Shown piece after piece: positions 8,591 to 20,262 of a stretch of 64,000 nucleotides of DNA. Within the stretch, counting starts at the first letter, position 1. The number at the start of each line of letters is the position of its first letter. Location: the NCBI RefSeq assembly GCF_028877475.1, contig NZ_CP113527.1, positions 3,837,501 to 3,901,500 on the forward strand, given 5' to 3'. This stretch comes from Lysinibacillus irui. GTDB lineage: Bacteria; Bacillota; Bacilli; Bacillales_A; Planococcaceae. Under the pieces are notes generated by a model. That model saw nothing but the letters and a program-made list of their open reading frames with translations. It was not told the DNA's origin and made no database searches. The translations under genes and the position numbers were made by a program.

Positions 8591-8713
8591 CTAACTTCCA
8601 AATATTCTTCCAAGAATGGAAAGTAGCATAATAATTGCAACACCAAAGCTTAGCCATATAAGCTTCTTTTCTTGTGACTTATACAAAGGCAACACTTCCT
8701 TTCCCTTATCCAT
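8591..8713 (-). CDS. Small single-helix membrane ORF upstream of cydA
   Basis: A 40-codon frame encoding a basic N-terminus (M-D-K-G-K-E-V-L-P-L-Y-K-S-Q-E-K-K) and one hydrophobic helix (about L18-L34) ending R-I-F-G-S. It ends 12 bp before the cydA start and after a terminator-like hairpin, so it would be the first gene of the cyd transcript. The start is uncertain: ATG at 8713 has only a weak GGGGG next to it, while a TTG at codon 10 has AAAGGA nine bases upstream and would give a 31-residue peptide. I do not recognise the family. It may be an accessory subunit, a leader peptide or chance. Confidence 0.5.
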   Translation of the reverse strand: MDKGKEVLPLYKSQEKKLIWLSFGVAIIMLLSILGRIFGS

Positions 8714-8735
8714 ACCCCCATTTTCCACTATTACA

Positions 8736-8786
8736 ACGAAAAAAACCTTAATAACGGCCTGAAATTTCAGCCTATTATTAAGGTTT
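8736..8786 (-). terminator. Long terminator-like hairpin in the cyd leader
   Basis: A near-perfect inverted repeat, arms AAACCTTAATAA (8743-8754) and TTATTAAGGTTT (8775-8786), centred on TGAAATTTCA. On the minus strand it is followed by seven T. It sits between any upstream promoter and the small ORF/cydA, so it either isolates the operon from read-through or acts as a regulated attenuator. No antiterminator partner is evident. Confidence 0.6.
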
Positions 8787-8991
8787 CAAATTTTGTTCAA
8801 GTAATATACGCACATTCGCCAAACATTTTTCTAAATTCATTCACAATTCCAGTTCTAAATGATAAAACCGGGATTTCAATGGATTTTATTCTAGTTAGGG
8901 AAAATGGATAGAATGGATTTTCAGGAATTTTCTTGCTTCGTAAGTTTCTTTTGATTGTATATTGAAGTTAATTGGGGTGAGCTTTCTTTTG

Positions 8992-9509
8992 GAGCGGGTC
9001 CTATACTTTTATGAGCGCTTTTGGTTTCCTTATGAGCGGGTGCCACACCTTTTTGAGCGCTTCCGGCTTCCTTTCGAGCGGGTGCCACACCTTTTTGAGC
9101 GCTTTTGCCTTCCTTTCGAGCGGGTGCCACGCCTTTTTGAGCGCTTCCGGCTTCCTTTTGAGCGGGTGCCACACTTTTATGAGCGCTTCCGCCTTCCTTT
9201 CGAGCGGGTCCTACACTTTTATGAGCGCTTCTGGCTTCCGTTCGAGCGGGTGCCACACCTTTTTGAGCGCTTCCGGCTTCCTTTTGAGCGGGTGCCACAC
9301 TTTTATGAGCGCTTCCGACTTACTTTTGAGCGGGTCCTACACTTTTATGAGCGCTTCCAGCTCCAGTTCGAGCGGGTCCTACACTTTTATGAGCGCTTTT
9401 GCCTTCCTTTCGAGCGGGTGCCACACCTTTTTGAGCGCTTCCGCCTTCCTTTTGAGCGGGTGCCACACTTTTATGAGCGCTTCCGGCTTCCTTTTGAGCG
9501 GGTGCCCAC
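8992..9509. repeat. Intergenic 42-bp tandem repeat array, about 12 units
   Basis: About twelve degenerate copies of a 42-bp unit. Each has two alternating GAGCG blocks: GAGCGGGTGCCACACC(T)TTTT and GAGCGCTTCCGGCTTCCTTT. Copies differ by point changes with few or no indels, so the period of 14 codons keeps several frames open on both strands and creates long, low-complexity ORFs. These are most likely not genes: no ribosome binding site fits, three overlapping frames are open at once, and the minus frame is cut by a stop near 9319. There are no unique spacers, so it is not CRISPR. It fills the gap between dagK and the cyd promoter region. Confidence 0.85.
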
Positions 9510-9517
9510 ACATTATG

Positions 9518-9555
9518 AAAAAAGCTCATCCACACTATACTGGATGAGCTTTATA
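9518..9555 (-). terminator. Intrinsic terminator of dagK
   Basis: Perfect 12-bp stem AAAGCTCATCCA/TGGATGAGCTTT (9521-9532 and 9541-9552), flanked by A/T runs and directly after the dagK stop codon. Confidence 0.85.
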
Positions 9556-9559
9556 ATAT

Positions 9560-10474
9560 TTAAATTCGGTCTTCTTCTCGAATATCAGCAAGAGGAACAA
9601 AGATTTCAATGTGACGCTTCAGGTTTTCAAATGTAGCAGGTGCGTCACCGCCATATTCGCCATCTAGGTTGAGATGTACCTCATTTTCAGTTGTCACTTT
9701 GACGACACTAGCTTTTTTGTAAATGACGCGATCATCATTCAGGTGCTCGCCTCTTAAGGCCATCGCAGCTAGTTGAATAAACTCTGGGAGGCTTACTTTT
9801 TTTAGTACTAGCAATGTAAAGTATCCATCATTAATGCTTGCATCAGGTGCTAGTTTTTCAAAGCCTCCAACTGAATTCGTTAATCCACATAGGAACATCA
9901 TGGCATCACCGTCAAACACTTCGCCATCATATTCGATGCGCATGTGCGAGGCCTTAATTGAAGGGATCATTTCTACTGCCTTTAAATAATAAGCTAACTG
10001 ACCAAGCATCGTTTTCATTTTACTTGGTACTTCATATGTTAGCTCCGTAATGCGTCCTCCAGCAGCAATATTGATAAAATAGCGTTCACCATTTAATAGA
10101 CCCACATCAACAGGTAATGTGTCGCCTTGAATAATAATGTCTACTGCCTCATCAATATTTCGAGGAATATGCACGGCACGGGCAAAATCATTTGTAGTGC
10201 CCATCGGAATTAGACCAACTTTCGGACGGTTTTCAAATGGACTTACACCTGAAACAACTTCATTTAATGTGCCATCTCCACCAACTGCGATGATGATATC
10301 AAAACCGCGTTCTACCGCATTTTTTGCTGCAAGCGTTGCATCACCCTCACATGTTGTTGCGTGACAGGATGTTTCATAGCCTGCTACCTCTAGTTTTTCC
10401 AACACCTCTGGTAGATGTTTCTTAAACACTTCGCGTCCAGATGTAGGATTATAAATGATTCTTGCTCGTTTCAT
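9560..10474 (-). CDS. dagK: Diacylglycerol kinase DagK
   Basis: A soluble YegS/DgkB-type lipid kinase of 304 residues. It phosphorylates diacylglycerol released by lipoteichoic acid synthesis so that it re-enters phospholipid synthesis as phosphatidate. Motifs: R-I-I-Y-N-P-T-S-G at the N-terminus, A-V-G-G-D-G-T-L-N-E-V (nucleotide binding), and the later G-T-T-N-D-F-A-R-A segment. The start is set at the ATG at 10474 (MKRARIIYNP), which follows AGGAAGG; a frame extending 13 codons further has no family support. The location near gatCAB and rlmCD matches the B. subtilis yerQ-yefA neighbourhood. Confidence 0.95.
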   Translation of the reverse strand: MKRARIIYNPTSGREVFKKHLPEVLEKLEVAGYETSCHATTCEGDATLAAKNAVERGFDIIIAVGGDGTLNEVVSGVSPFENRPKVGLIPMGTTNDFARAVHIPRNIDEAVDIIIQGDTLPVDVGLLNGERYFINIAAGGRITELTYEVPSKMKTMLGQLAYYLKAVEMIPSIKASHMRIEYDGEVFDGDAMMFLCGLTNSVGGFEKLAPDASINDGYFTLLVLKKVSLPEFIQLAAMALRGEHLNDDRVIYKKASVVKVTTENEVHLNLDGEYGGDAPATFENLKRHIEIFVPLADIREEDRI

Positions 10475-10546
10475 AACATACCTTCCTGCTTCATAAGATT
10501 CTATTTCATTCAACGAATTATACGTCGAAATGTTGCCATGCTTTTG

Positions 10547-11110
10547 TTATTTTTGTAAAGCGTTTGTTACCTGCTTTTTAAAATCCTCATAGACATACGT
10601 CCAGTATGTTTGATTCGAAATGTTTTCCTCTCGAATTTCTGCATATAAGGCTTTTTGAGCTTCTTCAAATGCTGGATCTTCCTTATCAGGTAAGCTCGCA
10701 CGTTTTGTTACTACTAGTTCTTGTAATTCAGGTGCACGTGGTCCCCATTTGCCAATAACCTCACCTGCATCATCTAATAGCAAGTAAATTGGGATCGCAC
10801 GACCACCATTTGTTAGATAACGGTCAATAAGTTCTGTATCTGCATCACGGAAAACAGTACGCATCTCTAATCCTGCTGCTTCAGCAACACGACGAATAAT
10901 TGGATTGTTTAACATTGCATCTCCGCACCAGTCTTCTGTGATTGTTAAAATTTTTGGTTGTTTGTTCTTTAACAATTCGATAAAACCATCATTTGTTGGC
11001 ACTTCAAAGCCATCATAAATACGAAAGCTCTCTTCCTTCAGTGTAGACATATTGTCCATATATTGTTGTATTGAAATAGCTTCATTGAAATATTGTTGTT
11101 CTGTTTTCAT
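10547..11110 (-). CDS. Thioredoxin-fold family protein with a single active-site Cys
   Basis: A 187-residue cytosolic protein of the Thioredoxin_9 kind. The active-site position reads E-D-W-C-G-D-A, so there is one cysteine and not the C-x-x-C of classical thioredoxin. A cis-Pro loop follows in G-G-R-A-I-P-I-Y. The C-terminal half is helical and charged. A classical dithiol mechanism is ruled out, so a monothiol or non-redox role is more likely. The start is the ATG at 11110 behind AAGGGGGAC; the 41-codon upstream extension is rejected as it lacks a binding site. Its function is not known to me. Confidence 0.85.
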   Translation of the reverse strand: MKTEQQYFNEAISIQQYMDNMSTLKEESFRIYDGFEVPTNDGFIELLKNKQPKILTITEDWCGDAMLNNPIIRRVAEAAGLEMRTVFRDADTELIDRYLTNGGRAIPIYLLLDDAGEVIGKWGPRAPELQELVVTKRASLPDKEDPAFEEAQKALYAEIREENISNQTYWTYVYEDFKKQVTNALQK

Positions 11111-11213
11111 TGGCTCGTCCCCCTTATTATTATCTATTCTATATTTTGCTATGAATACTCTTTTTAAACAACTATTAAGTATCGTGAATTTCAAATTTGT
11201 TACATTTATTAAA

Positions 11214-11254
11214 ATTAATAGCCGAGGGAGCAAGAAGCTCTCTCGGCTATTATG
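11214..11254 (-). terminator. Intrinsic terminator of gatCAB
   Basis: Stem TAATAGCCGAG-GAGC / GCTC-CTCGGCTATTA (11216-11231 and 11237-11252) directly downstream of gatB, followed on the minus strand by ATTTTAAT. Confidence 0.85.
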
Positions 11255-11266
11255 TTACAACGAGTA

Positions 11267-12694
11267 TTATCGTTTGGCAATTTCTTGTTGTAATAATTTA
11301 TTAACCATTGGTGGATTGGCTTGGCCTTTTGTTGCTTTCATAATTTGACCAACTAAGAAGCCAATAGCACGATCCTTACCATTTTTGAAGTCTTCGATAG
11401 ATTGAGCATTGTTATCTAAAACCTCTGTTACGATAGCTAGTAATGCACCCTCATCGGAAATTTGAACTAACCCTTTAGCTTTTACAATTTCCTGTGCAGA
11501 ACCACCTTTTTCAACTAATTCAGCAAATACCTTTTTACCGATCTTAGAAGAAATTGTACCATCAGAAATTAATTTCACCATCTCAGCAAGGTTTTCTGGT
11601 GTTAATGCAGTATCTTTTAAGTCTTTTAATTCTGCATTTAAGTAAGCAGAAACATCACCCATTAGCCAGTTGGCAGATAGTTTTGCATCTGCACCATTTG
11701 CTACCATTGCCTCGAAGAAGTCTGAGATTTCTTTAGAAATAACAAGCACACCTGCATCATATGGTGTTAAGCCTAATTCTTCAACGTAACGTTTTTTACG
11801 TGCATCTGGAAGCTCAGGAATTTCAGATTTTACACGCTCTAACCATTCGTCATCAATAGAAAGACGAACTAAGTCTGGCTCTGGGAAGTAGCGGTAATCA
11901 TCTGTTCCCTCTTTAACACGCATTAAAATTGTTTTACCTGTTTTTTCATCAAAACGACGTGTTTCTTGCTCAATCACGCCACCTGATAATAATACATCTG
12001 CTTGGCGTAATTCTTCATGCTCTAAACCACGACGAACATAGTTGAAGGAGTTGAGGTTTTTAAGCTCTGTTTTTGTTCCAAACTCTTCTTGACCATAAGG
12101 ACGAATAGAAATGTTGGCATCACAACGAAGTGATCCTTCTTCCATCTTACAGTCAGATACTTCTGTATATTGGATAATTGATTTTAATTTTTCAAGGTAA
12201 GCATACGCTTCGTTTGGTGTACGAATGTCTGGCTCTGAAACGATTTCTACTAGTGGTGTTCCTTGACGGTTAAAGTCAACTAATGAATGATCACCAGCAT
12301 GTGAAAGTTTACCAGCATCTTCTTCCATATGAAGACGTGTAATACCAATACGTTTTGTATAGCCGTCTACTTCAATATCAATCCAGCCATTTTTACCGAT
12401 TGGTTTATCAAATTGTGAGATTTGATAAGCTTTCGGATTATCTGGATAGAAGTAGTTTTTACGGTCAAACTTTGTTTCTTGCTCGATTTCCATGTTAAGT
12501 GCAAGAGCGGCACGCATTGCGAAATCTACCACATTTTTATTAAGTACTGGTAGGACACCAGGATAGCCTAAGTCGATTACTGTTGTATTTGTATTTGGTT
12601 CAGCACCGAAGTGAGCAGGTGCTGGTGAGAAGATTTTTGAGTTAGTTTTCAACTCAACGTGTACTTCTAAACCAATGACTGTTTCAAAGTTCAT
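11267..12694 (-). CDS. gatB: Asp/Glu-tRNA amidotransferase subunit B
   Basis: A 475-residue tRNA-binding and kinase subunit of GatCAB, which turns Glu-tRNA(Gln), and where needed Asp-tRNA(Asn), into Gln- or Asn-tRNA. It begins [15 protein letters not shown], the family hallmark, and has the conserved E-E-D-A-G-K-L-S-H and Y-R-Y-F-P-E-P-D-L segments; the C-terminal YqeY-like domain ends in a [11 protein letters not shown] motif. The ATG at 12694 follows GGGAGGGAAAATAAC. An in-frame extension into gatA is not credible. It starts one base after the gatA stop. Confidence 0.97.
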   Translation of the reverse strand: MNFETVIGLEVHVELKTNSKIFSPAPAHFGAEPNTNTTVIDLGYPGVLPVLNKNVVDFAMRAALALNMEIEQETKFDRKNYFYPDNPKAYQISQFDKPIGKNGWIDIEVDGYTKRIGITRLHMEEDAGKLSHAGDHSLVDFNRQGTPLVEIVSEPDIRTPNEAYAYLEKLKSIIQYTEVSDCKMEEGSLRCDANISIRPYGQEEFGTKTELKNLNSFNYVRRGLEHEELRQADVLLSGGVIEQETRRFDEKTGKTILMRVKEGTDDYRYFPEPDLVRLSIDDEWLERVKSEIPELPDARKKRYVEELGLTPYDAGVLVISKEISDFFEAMVANGADAKLSANWLMGDVSAYLNAELKDLKDTALTPENLAEMVKLISDGTISSKIGKKVFAELVEKGGSAQEIVKAKGLVQISDEGALLAIVTEVLDNNAQSIEDFKNGKDRAIGFLVGQIMKATKGQANPPMVNKLLQQEIAKR

Positions 12695-12695
12695 G

Positions 12696-14159
12696 TTATT
12701 TTCCCTCCCACATTTGAGGAACTTCTTTATGGAACTCCGTTGCTTGTTCAAAAGCATGAGCTACACGGTAAATAGTTGCTTCATCGAAGTATTTACCGAT
12801 AATTTGTAAACCTAGTGGTAAGCCATTTTCAAAGCCACATGGAATAGAAATGGCTGGTACGCCTGCTAAGTTCATCGGGATTGTTAAAATATCGTTGGCA
12901 TACATTGTCATAGGATCATCAACGTTTTCACCAATTTTGAAAGCTGGTGTTGGAGATGTTGGTCCAATGATTACGTCAAAGTCTTCAAATACTTTGTCGT
13001 AGTCTGCTTTGATCAGTGTACGTGCTTGTTGTGCTTTTTTATAATAGGCGTCATACGTACCAGCACTTAATGAGTAAGTTCCTAGCATAATACGACGTTT
13101 TACTTCATCACCAAATCCTTGTGCACGTGTTTCTTTATAAAGATCCATTAAATTAGTAACGTTTTCTGCACGGAAACCATAACGGATACCATCGAAACGG
13201 GATAAGTTAGAAGACGCTTCAGATGAAGAAAGGATATAGTACGCTGCAAGTGCATATTTCGAATGAGGAAGAGATACTTCTTCTACTGTAGCACCTAAGC
13301 CTTTTAATACTTCTAATGCAGCAAGCACTGATTGACGTGCTGCTTCGCCAACACCCTCACCAAGGAATTCTTTTGGTACAGCGATACGTAAACCTTTTAC
13401 ATCACCAGTAAGAGCTGCTGCATAATTTGGCACCTCTACGTTTGCAGAAGTAGAATCATTTGGATCTAAACCTGCAATCGCTTCAAGTAATAGCGCATTA
13501 TCTTCAACATTGCGTGTAATTGGTCCAATTTGATCTAGAGATGATGCAAATGCTACTAGACCAAAACGAGATACACGACCATATGTAGGTTTCATTCCTA
13601 CAACACCACAGTAAGCTGCAGGTTGACGGATTGAACCACCTGTATCAGAACCAAGAGAGAATGGAACTTCCCCTGCTGCTACTGCTGCTGCAGATGCACC
13701 TGAAGATCCCCCTGGTACGTGGTTTAAGTTCCATGGATTTTTTGTTGTTTTATAGTATGAGTTTTCGTTAGAAGAACCCATAGCAAACTCGTCCATGTTT
13801 AATTTACCGATTGTAATCATTCCAGCTTCGCGTAGCTTATTTACAACAGTTGCATCGTAAATTGGCATAAAGCCTTCTAGAATTTTAGAGGCACAAGTTG
13901 TTTCTAATCCTTCTGTTACAATGTTGTCTTTCACACCGATTGGAAGACCAAATAAAGGTCCACGCTTTTCAAATGGTACTTTATCCATTTCAGCAGCTTG
14001 TGCAGTTGCTTTTTCTTCGTTTGAAGCAAGGAATGCTTGTACATCGCCATCAAGCTTTGCAATACGTTCGTATGCTTCTTTCGTTAAGTCAGCGATTGAT
14101 AAGTTACCTGCTTTTATTTCAGCTTGTAACTCCTTTGCTGAACGTTCAAATAACGTCAT
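12696..14159 (-). CDS. gatA: Asp/Glu-tRNA amidotransferase subunit A
   Basis: The 487-residue amidase that frees ammonia from glutamine and channels it to GatB. The amidase signature is complete: the catalytic Lys in G-V-K-D-N-I, the serine cluster in P-G-G-S-S-G-A-S, and [11 protein letters not shown]. The ATG at 14159 follows an AGGATTCCTC region with AGGAGGATTCCTC spacing typical of the operon. It sits 24 bp after gatC and one base before gatB, giving the standard gatC-gatA-gatB order. Confidence 0.97.
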   Translation of the reverse strand: MTLFERSAKELQAEIKAGNLSIADLTKEAYERIAKLDGDVQAFLASNEEKATAQAAEMDKVPFEKRGPLFGLPIGVKDNIVTEGLETTCASKILEGFMPIYDATVVNKLREAGMITIGKLNMDEFAMGSSNENSYYKTTKNPWNLNHVPGGSSGASAAAVAAGEVPFSLGSDTGGSIRQPAAYCGVVGMKPTYGRVSRFGLVAFASSLDQIGPITRNVEDNALLLEAIAGLDPNDSTSANVEVPNYAAALTGDVKGLRIAVPKEFLGEGVGEAARQSVLAALEVLKGLGATVEEVSLPHSKYALAAYYILSSSEASSNLSRFDGIRYGFRAENVTNLMDLYKETRAQGFGDEVKRRIMLGTYSLSAGTYDAYYKKAQQARTLIKADYDKVFEDFDVIIGPTSPTPAFKIGENVDDPMTMYANDILTIPMNLAGVPAISIPCGFENGLPLGLQIIGKYFDEATIYRVAHAFEQATEFHKEVPQMWEGK

Positions 14160-14183
14160 GAGGAATCCTCCTATGTTTTAGTA

Positions 14184-14471
14184 TTACATGATAGCTGGTA
14201 CTTTTACTTGACCATCTTCTTGTTCTTTTACGTTTAACATCATTACTTCGCGGTCTAAACCTTTTACTGCTACATCTTCACGCATTACATTCACTAGTGG
14301 TAAAACGTGAGTAGTTGGTTCAACATTTGTTGTATCTAGCTCATTTAACTGCTCCGCAAATTCAGTAATTTTTCCAAGTTGCTCAGCAAATTTCTCTGCT
14401 TCTTCTTCTGTTATTGCAAGACGTGCTAAATTTGCCACGTGCTTTACTTCTTCTTTTGTTAATTTAGCCAT
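14184..14471 (-). CDS. gatC: Asp/Glu-tRNA amidotransferase subunit C
   Basis: A 95-residue scaffold that wraps around the GatA-GatB interface. It has the family pattern [15 protein letters not shown] near the start, and a C-terminal L-R-E-D-x-V-like segment (V-M-R-E-D-V-A-V). The ATG follows GGAGGTGTGAAAT. First gene of the gatCAB operon; the promoter is probably in the 230 bp upstream. Confidence 0.96.
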   Translation of the reverse strand: MAKLTKEEVKHVANLARLAITEEEAEKFAEQLGKITEFAEQLNELDTTNVEPTTHVLPLVNVMREDVAVKGLDREVMMLNVKEQEDGQVKVPAIM

Positions 14472-14675
14472 ATTTCACACCTCCGAATACTTGTTCAATT
14501 CATTGTTTTTATTGATAACAATAGGGTTGAATAAAGTTAACCATGCCAATAATCATAACATTTTTCATATTAAAAATCACAACTTTCACCAAAAATATAG
14601 AAACTTTCACTACTATAGCAAAGTGTTGTCACGATATACCAGTTCCCTCTCCTGCATTTTATCCGTCTACATAAA

Positions 14676-14704
14676 AATATAGCCAGCACAGAGGCTGACT
14701 ATAT
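14676..14704 (-). terminator. Intrinsic terminator of camS
   Basis: Stem TATAGCCAGC/GCTGACTATA (one mismatch) lies at the camS stop codon and is followed on the minus strand by a TTTTTAT run. Confidence 0.75.
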
Positions 14705-15843
14705 TAATCATAAACATGAACGAAAGGATCCTTGTCATTGGCTTTTTTTATGATCAATGCCTCTGGACCATTTACTGAAGTAACGCTCACTTCAACATGA
14801 ATATTATCAAATTGATTGATTAAAATACCTGTCAAATATTGCGTAAAGCCTATTATTTCAGCTTTGCCGAAAAATTGGATTGGAATTTCAATCGAAAGAT
14901 TTTGTATTTGCTTATTACGATAGAAGCCAGTCCCGATCACACTTGTATAGTTAGAGAAATATTTATCAACATCTTGTTTAAAATTCTTGAAATTATTGTT
15001 GATATCACGGTATACATCCTGTGAATCATCTGTTGGGAACAGGACGTAATTTTCATCTATTCCTTCCCAATCAGCAATGTTATTCTGTCCAGCTTTTGCT
15101 ACACCATAGCTAAAATAGGTTCCTGGAATAATCTGATTGCGAGCTTGCTGTTTAAACAAGCCAACAACAATCGGAATATCCTTTAACTCATCACGTGTTC
15201 GCAAACGCGAAACAATTTCCGCGGCCATTTTTTTGCCTTGCTCAACAAGAGTAGACTCAGAAATTGGTTTCTCGTAGTATTCACCATATTGTTCCTTTTG
15301 ATAATAATAAATAGAATTTAACGCAAGACCGATTGATATTCCACCTAATTTAACTTTATTATCCTTTGTCTTCGTTAAGTAATTTTGCTCGACAATATGG
15401 GATAAATAAACAGGAGCCTTTAGTGCTCGCTCTTCAGGTGTCATTGTGTCTGTTGTCGGTGGATTTAATCCATCTTCTGTTTGCGAACTTCGAGCAAGCC
15501 AAGAGCTCACTGTACTTTCAGCTAAATATTGACCTTCTTGGAAGTAATAGTTTTCAGTGTCAAACTCATTTTGAGATAGACGCATTAAACCTGTTTCAAC
15601 TTCCTTCATATCATATTTCGTATAAATATTAGATACAACTAGACCTCTACTTGCACTCTCTTTATAAGGAATAAGTGTCTTATAATAGGATTCATCAATT
15701 TGTATGCTTGGGATAATTGTTGTTTCAGCTTTTTCTTTCTGTTGCGTTTCCTGTGTAAGCTCTGTCTCCTCCTTGTTAGAAGGCACACAGCCGACTAGCA
15801 TTGCAGCAGCTACGATTGCTGGAATGAGTCGAAAAGACTTCAT
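14704..15843 (-). CDS. camS: CamS family lipoprotein
   Basis: A 379-residue surface lipoprotein. Signal peptide and lipobox M-L-V-G-C place the lipid-modified cysteine at residue 19, followed by a Glu/Lys/Gln-rich linker. The body matches the CamS 'sex pheromone' family, named because in enterococci and staphylococci the cleaved signal peptide acts as a plasmid-conjugation pheromone; here the mature protein's role is unknown. The corresponding B. subtilis gene is yerH, also directly after ligA. The gap to ligA is 113 bp, so it may be co-transcribed. Confidence 0.9.
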   Translation of the reverse strand: MKSFRLIPAIVAAAMLVGCVPSNKEETELTQETQQKEKAETTIIPSIQIDESYYKTLIPYKESASRGLVVSNIYTKYDMKEVETGLMRLSQNEFDTENYYFQEGQYLAESTVSSWLARSSQTEDGLNPPTTDTMTPEERALKAPVYLSHIVEQNYLTKTKDNKVKLGGISIGLALNSIYYYQKEQYGEYYEKPISESTLVEQGKKMAAEIVSRLRTRDELKDIPIVVGLFKQQARNQIIPGTYFSYGVAKAGQNNIADWEGIDENYVLFPTDDSQDVYRDINNNFKNFKQDVDKYFSNYTSVIGTGFYRNKQIQNLSIEIPIQFFGKAEIIGFTQYLTGILINQFDNIHVEVSVTSVNGPEALIIKKANDKDPFVHVYD

Positions 15844-15887
15844 TATTTAGTGCTCCTTTACTAATAATCAATTTTGTCCGACGAAAT

Positions 15888-15948
15888 CACTGGACGCCAT
15901 GATGTAATCTAGCATTCCACATGCCTTTCATGAGGATATGTCGTCAGT
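15888..15948. repeat. Inverted repeat between ligA and camS
   Basis: Arms CACTGGACG and CGTCAGTG lie about 45 bp apart with a T-run on the plus strand only. It is not a terminator for the minus-strand genes; a processing or pausing hairpin is possible. Confidence 0.3.
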
Positions 15949-15956
15949 GTTTTTTA

Positions 15957-17960
<2,004 letters not shown>

Positions 17961-17973
17961 TTACGTTCCTCCG

Positions 17974-20229
17974 CTATGCTTTTTCAATTGGGGCAAATTG
18001 CGCCAGTAATCGCTTAATACCAATTGGTTGTGGAAAAGCGATATCAAGTTCTGTACTATCACCTTCACCTTTTACACTAACAACCATACCCGTTCCCCAT
18101 TTTTTATGAATAGCCTTATCTCCAGCCTTCCAGCCAAATTGATCTCCGCCAGTTGCTTGTAAACGTGCGGTAGCAGGCTGCGTTTGCTGAATTGCTCCTA
18201 GTGTACGTTTTTGATGATAGCCACCTGTCGTACGATTGCCAGTAGCAAACGGCATAGTTGATTTAGTACCTGCCTTCGAAATAGATTCAGTAATGTCTTC
18301 TGAAATTTCGCCTAAAAATCTTGAGGCATTATTAAAGCTTGAACGGCCAAAAATTGTTCGGCTCTGAGCACATGTTAAATAAAGGCGCTCCTCTGCACGT
18401 GTCACCCCAACATACATAAGTCGACGCTCTTCCTCCATTTCATCCTGATCATCTAGAGAGCGGGAATGAGGGAAGATGTTTTCCTCCATGCCAATGATAA
18501 AGACAATCGGGAACTCTAAACCTTTAGCAGCGTGCATAGTCATTAAAATAATATTGCCCTTAGAGGCATCCTCTTTATCGAGCGCATCAATATCAGCAAT
18601 TAGGGCTAAGTCCGTTAAAAATGCTACTAAGCTTTTATCATCACTACGCTCTTCAAAAGCCTTCGTAACAGATAAGAACTCTTCAATATTTTCTAAACGG
18701 CTTTCTGCTTCAATCGTTTTTTCATTTTGTAGCATTGCACGATAGCCAGATTTATCAATGACTTGCTCTACAATTTCCGTGACAGACAAATATTCCTGCA
18801 TGTCTGTAAAGCCTTTAATCATTGCATAAAATTGCTCTGCTGAGTTTGCTGCCTTCCCTGATAGACCCATAAATACAAGATCATTCATTGCATCAAAAAT
18901 CGAACGATCCTGGTCAATCGCATAGCGTGCCATCTTCTCAAATGATGTAGCGCCAATACTACGCTTTGGTTCATTAATAATACGAGCTAACGATAAATCA
19001 TCGTCATTATTGGCAATAAGACGCAAATAAGCTAGTAAATCTTTAATTTCTTTTCGATCATAGAACTTTGTCCCGCCAACAATTTGATAGGCCATATTAG
19101 ACTTAACAAGTACTTCCTCCATTACACGGGATTGAGCATTTGTACGATAAAGAATAGCAAAATCATCAAATGAACGATTTTCTTTTTCAATTAACTGTTG
19201 AATGGTTTGTACAACAAATTGCGCTTCTTCCTGCTCGTTATAAGCTTTATATAAGGCAATTTTTTCACCTTCTGCGTTTTCAGTGCGCAGTTCTTTTGGG
19301 TAACGTGTTGTATTATTTTGAATGACGTCATTCGCTGCCTGTAGGATGCGTTTAGTTGAACGATAATTTTGCTCAAGCATAATCACTTTGGCATCAGGAT
19401 AATCCTTTTCAAAAGAAAGAATATTGCCAATATCTGCACCACGCCAACGATAAATAGACTGATCAGAATCCCCTACAACACAAATATTTTTAAACTTTTT
19501 AGCAAGTAATTGAACAAGTAAATATTGTGATTTATTCGTATCTTGATATTCATCAACATGAATGTATTGGAATTTATTTTGATAGTATTCAAGTACTTCA
19601 GGTACACGATTAAACAACGTAATTGTCGTCATAATTAAATCATCAAAATCAAGAGATTGATTGCGTCGTAATCTTTTTTCATAGCCTTTATAAACACGTG
19701 CAACAGTTTGTTCATATGGATTTTTTTCGTTCATTTGACCAGCATAATCCTCTGCTGTTATACACTCGTTCTTCGCTGCACTAATGGCATTTAAAATGGC
19801 ACGTGGCTCATAGCGCTTAGGATCAATATTCTCATCCTTCATCACATTTTTAATCACTGATAATTGATCGGTAGAATCTAAAATGGAGAAATTACGAGAT
19901 ATACCTAGCTGATCGATATTACGACGTAAAATTCTTACACACATTGAGTGGAACGTAGAGACCCACATACTATCGCCTGTGCCATTACCAAGAATGTTAT
20001 CTATACGCTCGCGCATTTCACGTGCCGCTTTATTCGTAAACGTAATGGCTAATATTTTTGAAGGATATACTTCCTTTTCGATGACTAAGTAAGCAATACG
20101 ATGTGTTAAAACTCGTGTTTTTCCTGACCCAGCACCCGCCATAATCAGCAATGGTCCCTCAGTTGTTTTGACCGCTCTTTCCTGTTCAGGATTCATGCCT
20201 GCTAGTAAATTTTTTGTTAACTGTTCCAT
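17974..20229 (-). CDS. pcrA: ATP-dependent DNA helicase PcrA
   Basis: A 751-residue UvrD/Rep superfamily 1A helicase that acts 3' to 5' in repair, removal of RecA filaments and clearing of RNA polymerase. Walker [11 protein letters not shown] lies near residue 37, Walker B is in V-D-E-Y-Q-D-T-N, and helicase motifs III ([12 protein letters not shown]), IV (E-Q-N-Y-R-S-T) and VI (V-G-V-T-R-A-E-E) follow. A C-terminal Tudor-like RNA polymerase-binding domain is seen ([12 protein letters not shown]). The start is the ATG at 20229 behind AAGGCGGTGCGAA; seven codons further upstream are not needed. Confidence 0.98.
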   Translation of the reverse strand: MEQLTKNLLAGMNPEQERAVKTTEGPLLIMAGAGSGKTRVLTHRIAYLVIEKEVYPSKILAITFTNKAAREMRERIDNILGNGTGDSMWVSTFHSMCVRILRRNIDQLGISRNFSILDSTDQLSVIKNVMKDENIDPKRYEPRAILNAISAAKNECITAEDYAGQMNEKNPYEQTVARVYKGYEKRLRRNQSLDFDDLIMTTITLFNRVPEVLEYYQNKFQYIHVDEYQDTNKSQYLLVQLLAKKFKNICVVGDSDQSIYRWRGADIGNILSFEKDYPDAKVIMLEQNYRSTKRILQAANDVIQNNTTRYPKELRTENAEGEKIALYKAYNEQEEAQFVVQTIQQLIEKENRSFDDFAILYRTNAQSRVMEEVLVKSNMAYQIVGGTKFYDRKEIKDLLAYLRLIANNDDDLSLARIINEPKRSIGATSFEKMARYAIDQDRSIFDAMNDLVFMGLSGKAANSAEQFYAMIKGFTDMQEYLSVTEIVEQVIDKSGYRAMLQNEKTIEAESRLENIEEFLSVTKAFEERSDDKSLVAFLTDLALIADIDALDKEDASKGNIILMTMHAAKGLEFPIVFIIGMEENIFPHSRSLDDQDEMEEERRLMYVGVTRAEERLYLTCAQSRTIFGRSSFNNASRFLGEISEDITESISKAGTKSTMPFATGNRTTGGYHQKRTLGAIQQTQPATARLQATGGDQFGWKAGDKAIHKKWGTGMVVSVKGEGDSTELDIAFPQPIGIKRLLAQFAPIEKA

Positions 20230-20262
20230 TTCGCACCGCCTTACAAACATTTGTTCTAAAAA

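Noticed and set aside
8743..8786. Insertion-sequence terminal inverted repeats
   Set aside because: The palindrome is a single compact hairpin with a T-run, with no transposase gene or target duplication around it.
8823..8853. Rex operator for cyd
   Set aside because: A TTGTGAA half-site is present near 8840, but the second half is missing, so I do not call it.
8992..9509. CRISPR array
   Set aside because: Units are contiguous tandem copies with no unique spacers, and no cas genes are present.
8921..9636. Long ORFs on both strands across the 42-bp repeat array
   Set aside because: They arise because 42 is a multiple of three and the unit lacks stops. Several frames are open at once, there is no ribosome binding site, and the minus frame is cut by a stop near 9319.
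15888..15948. Terminator of ligA
   Set aside because: The T-run lies on the plus strand only, while ligA and camS are transcribed from the minus strand.
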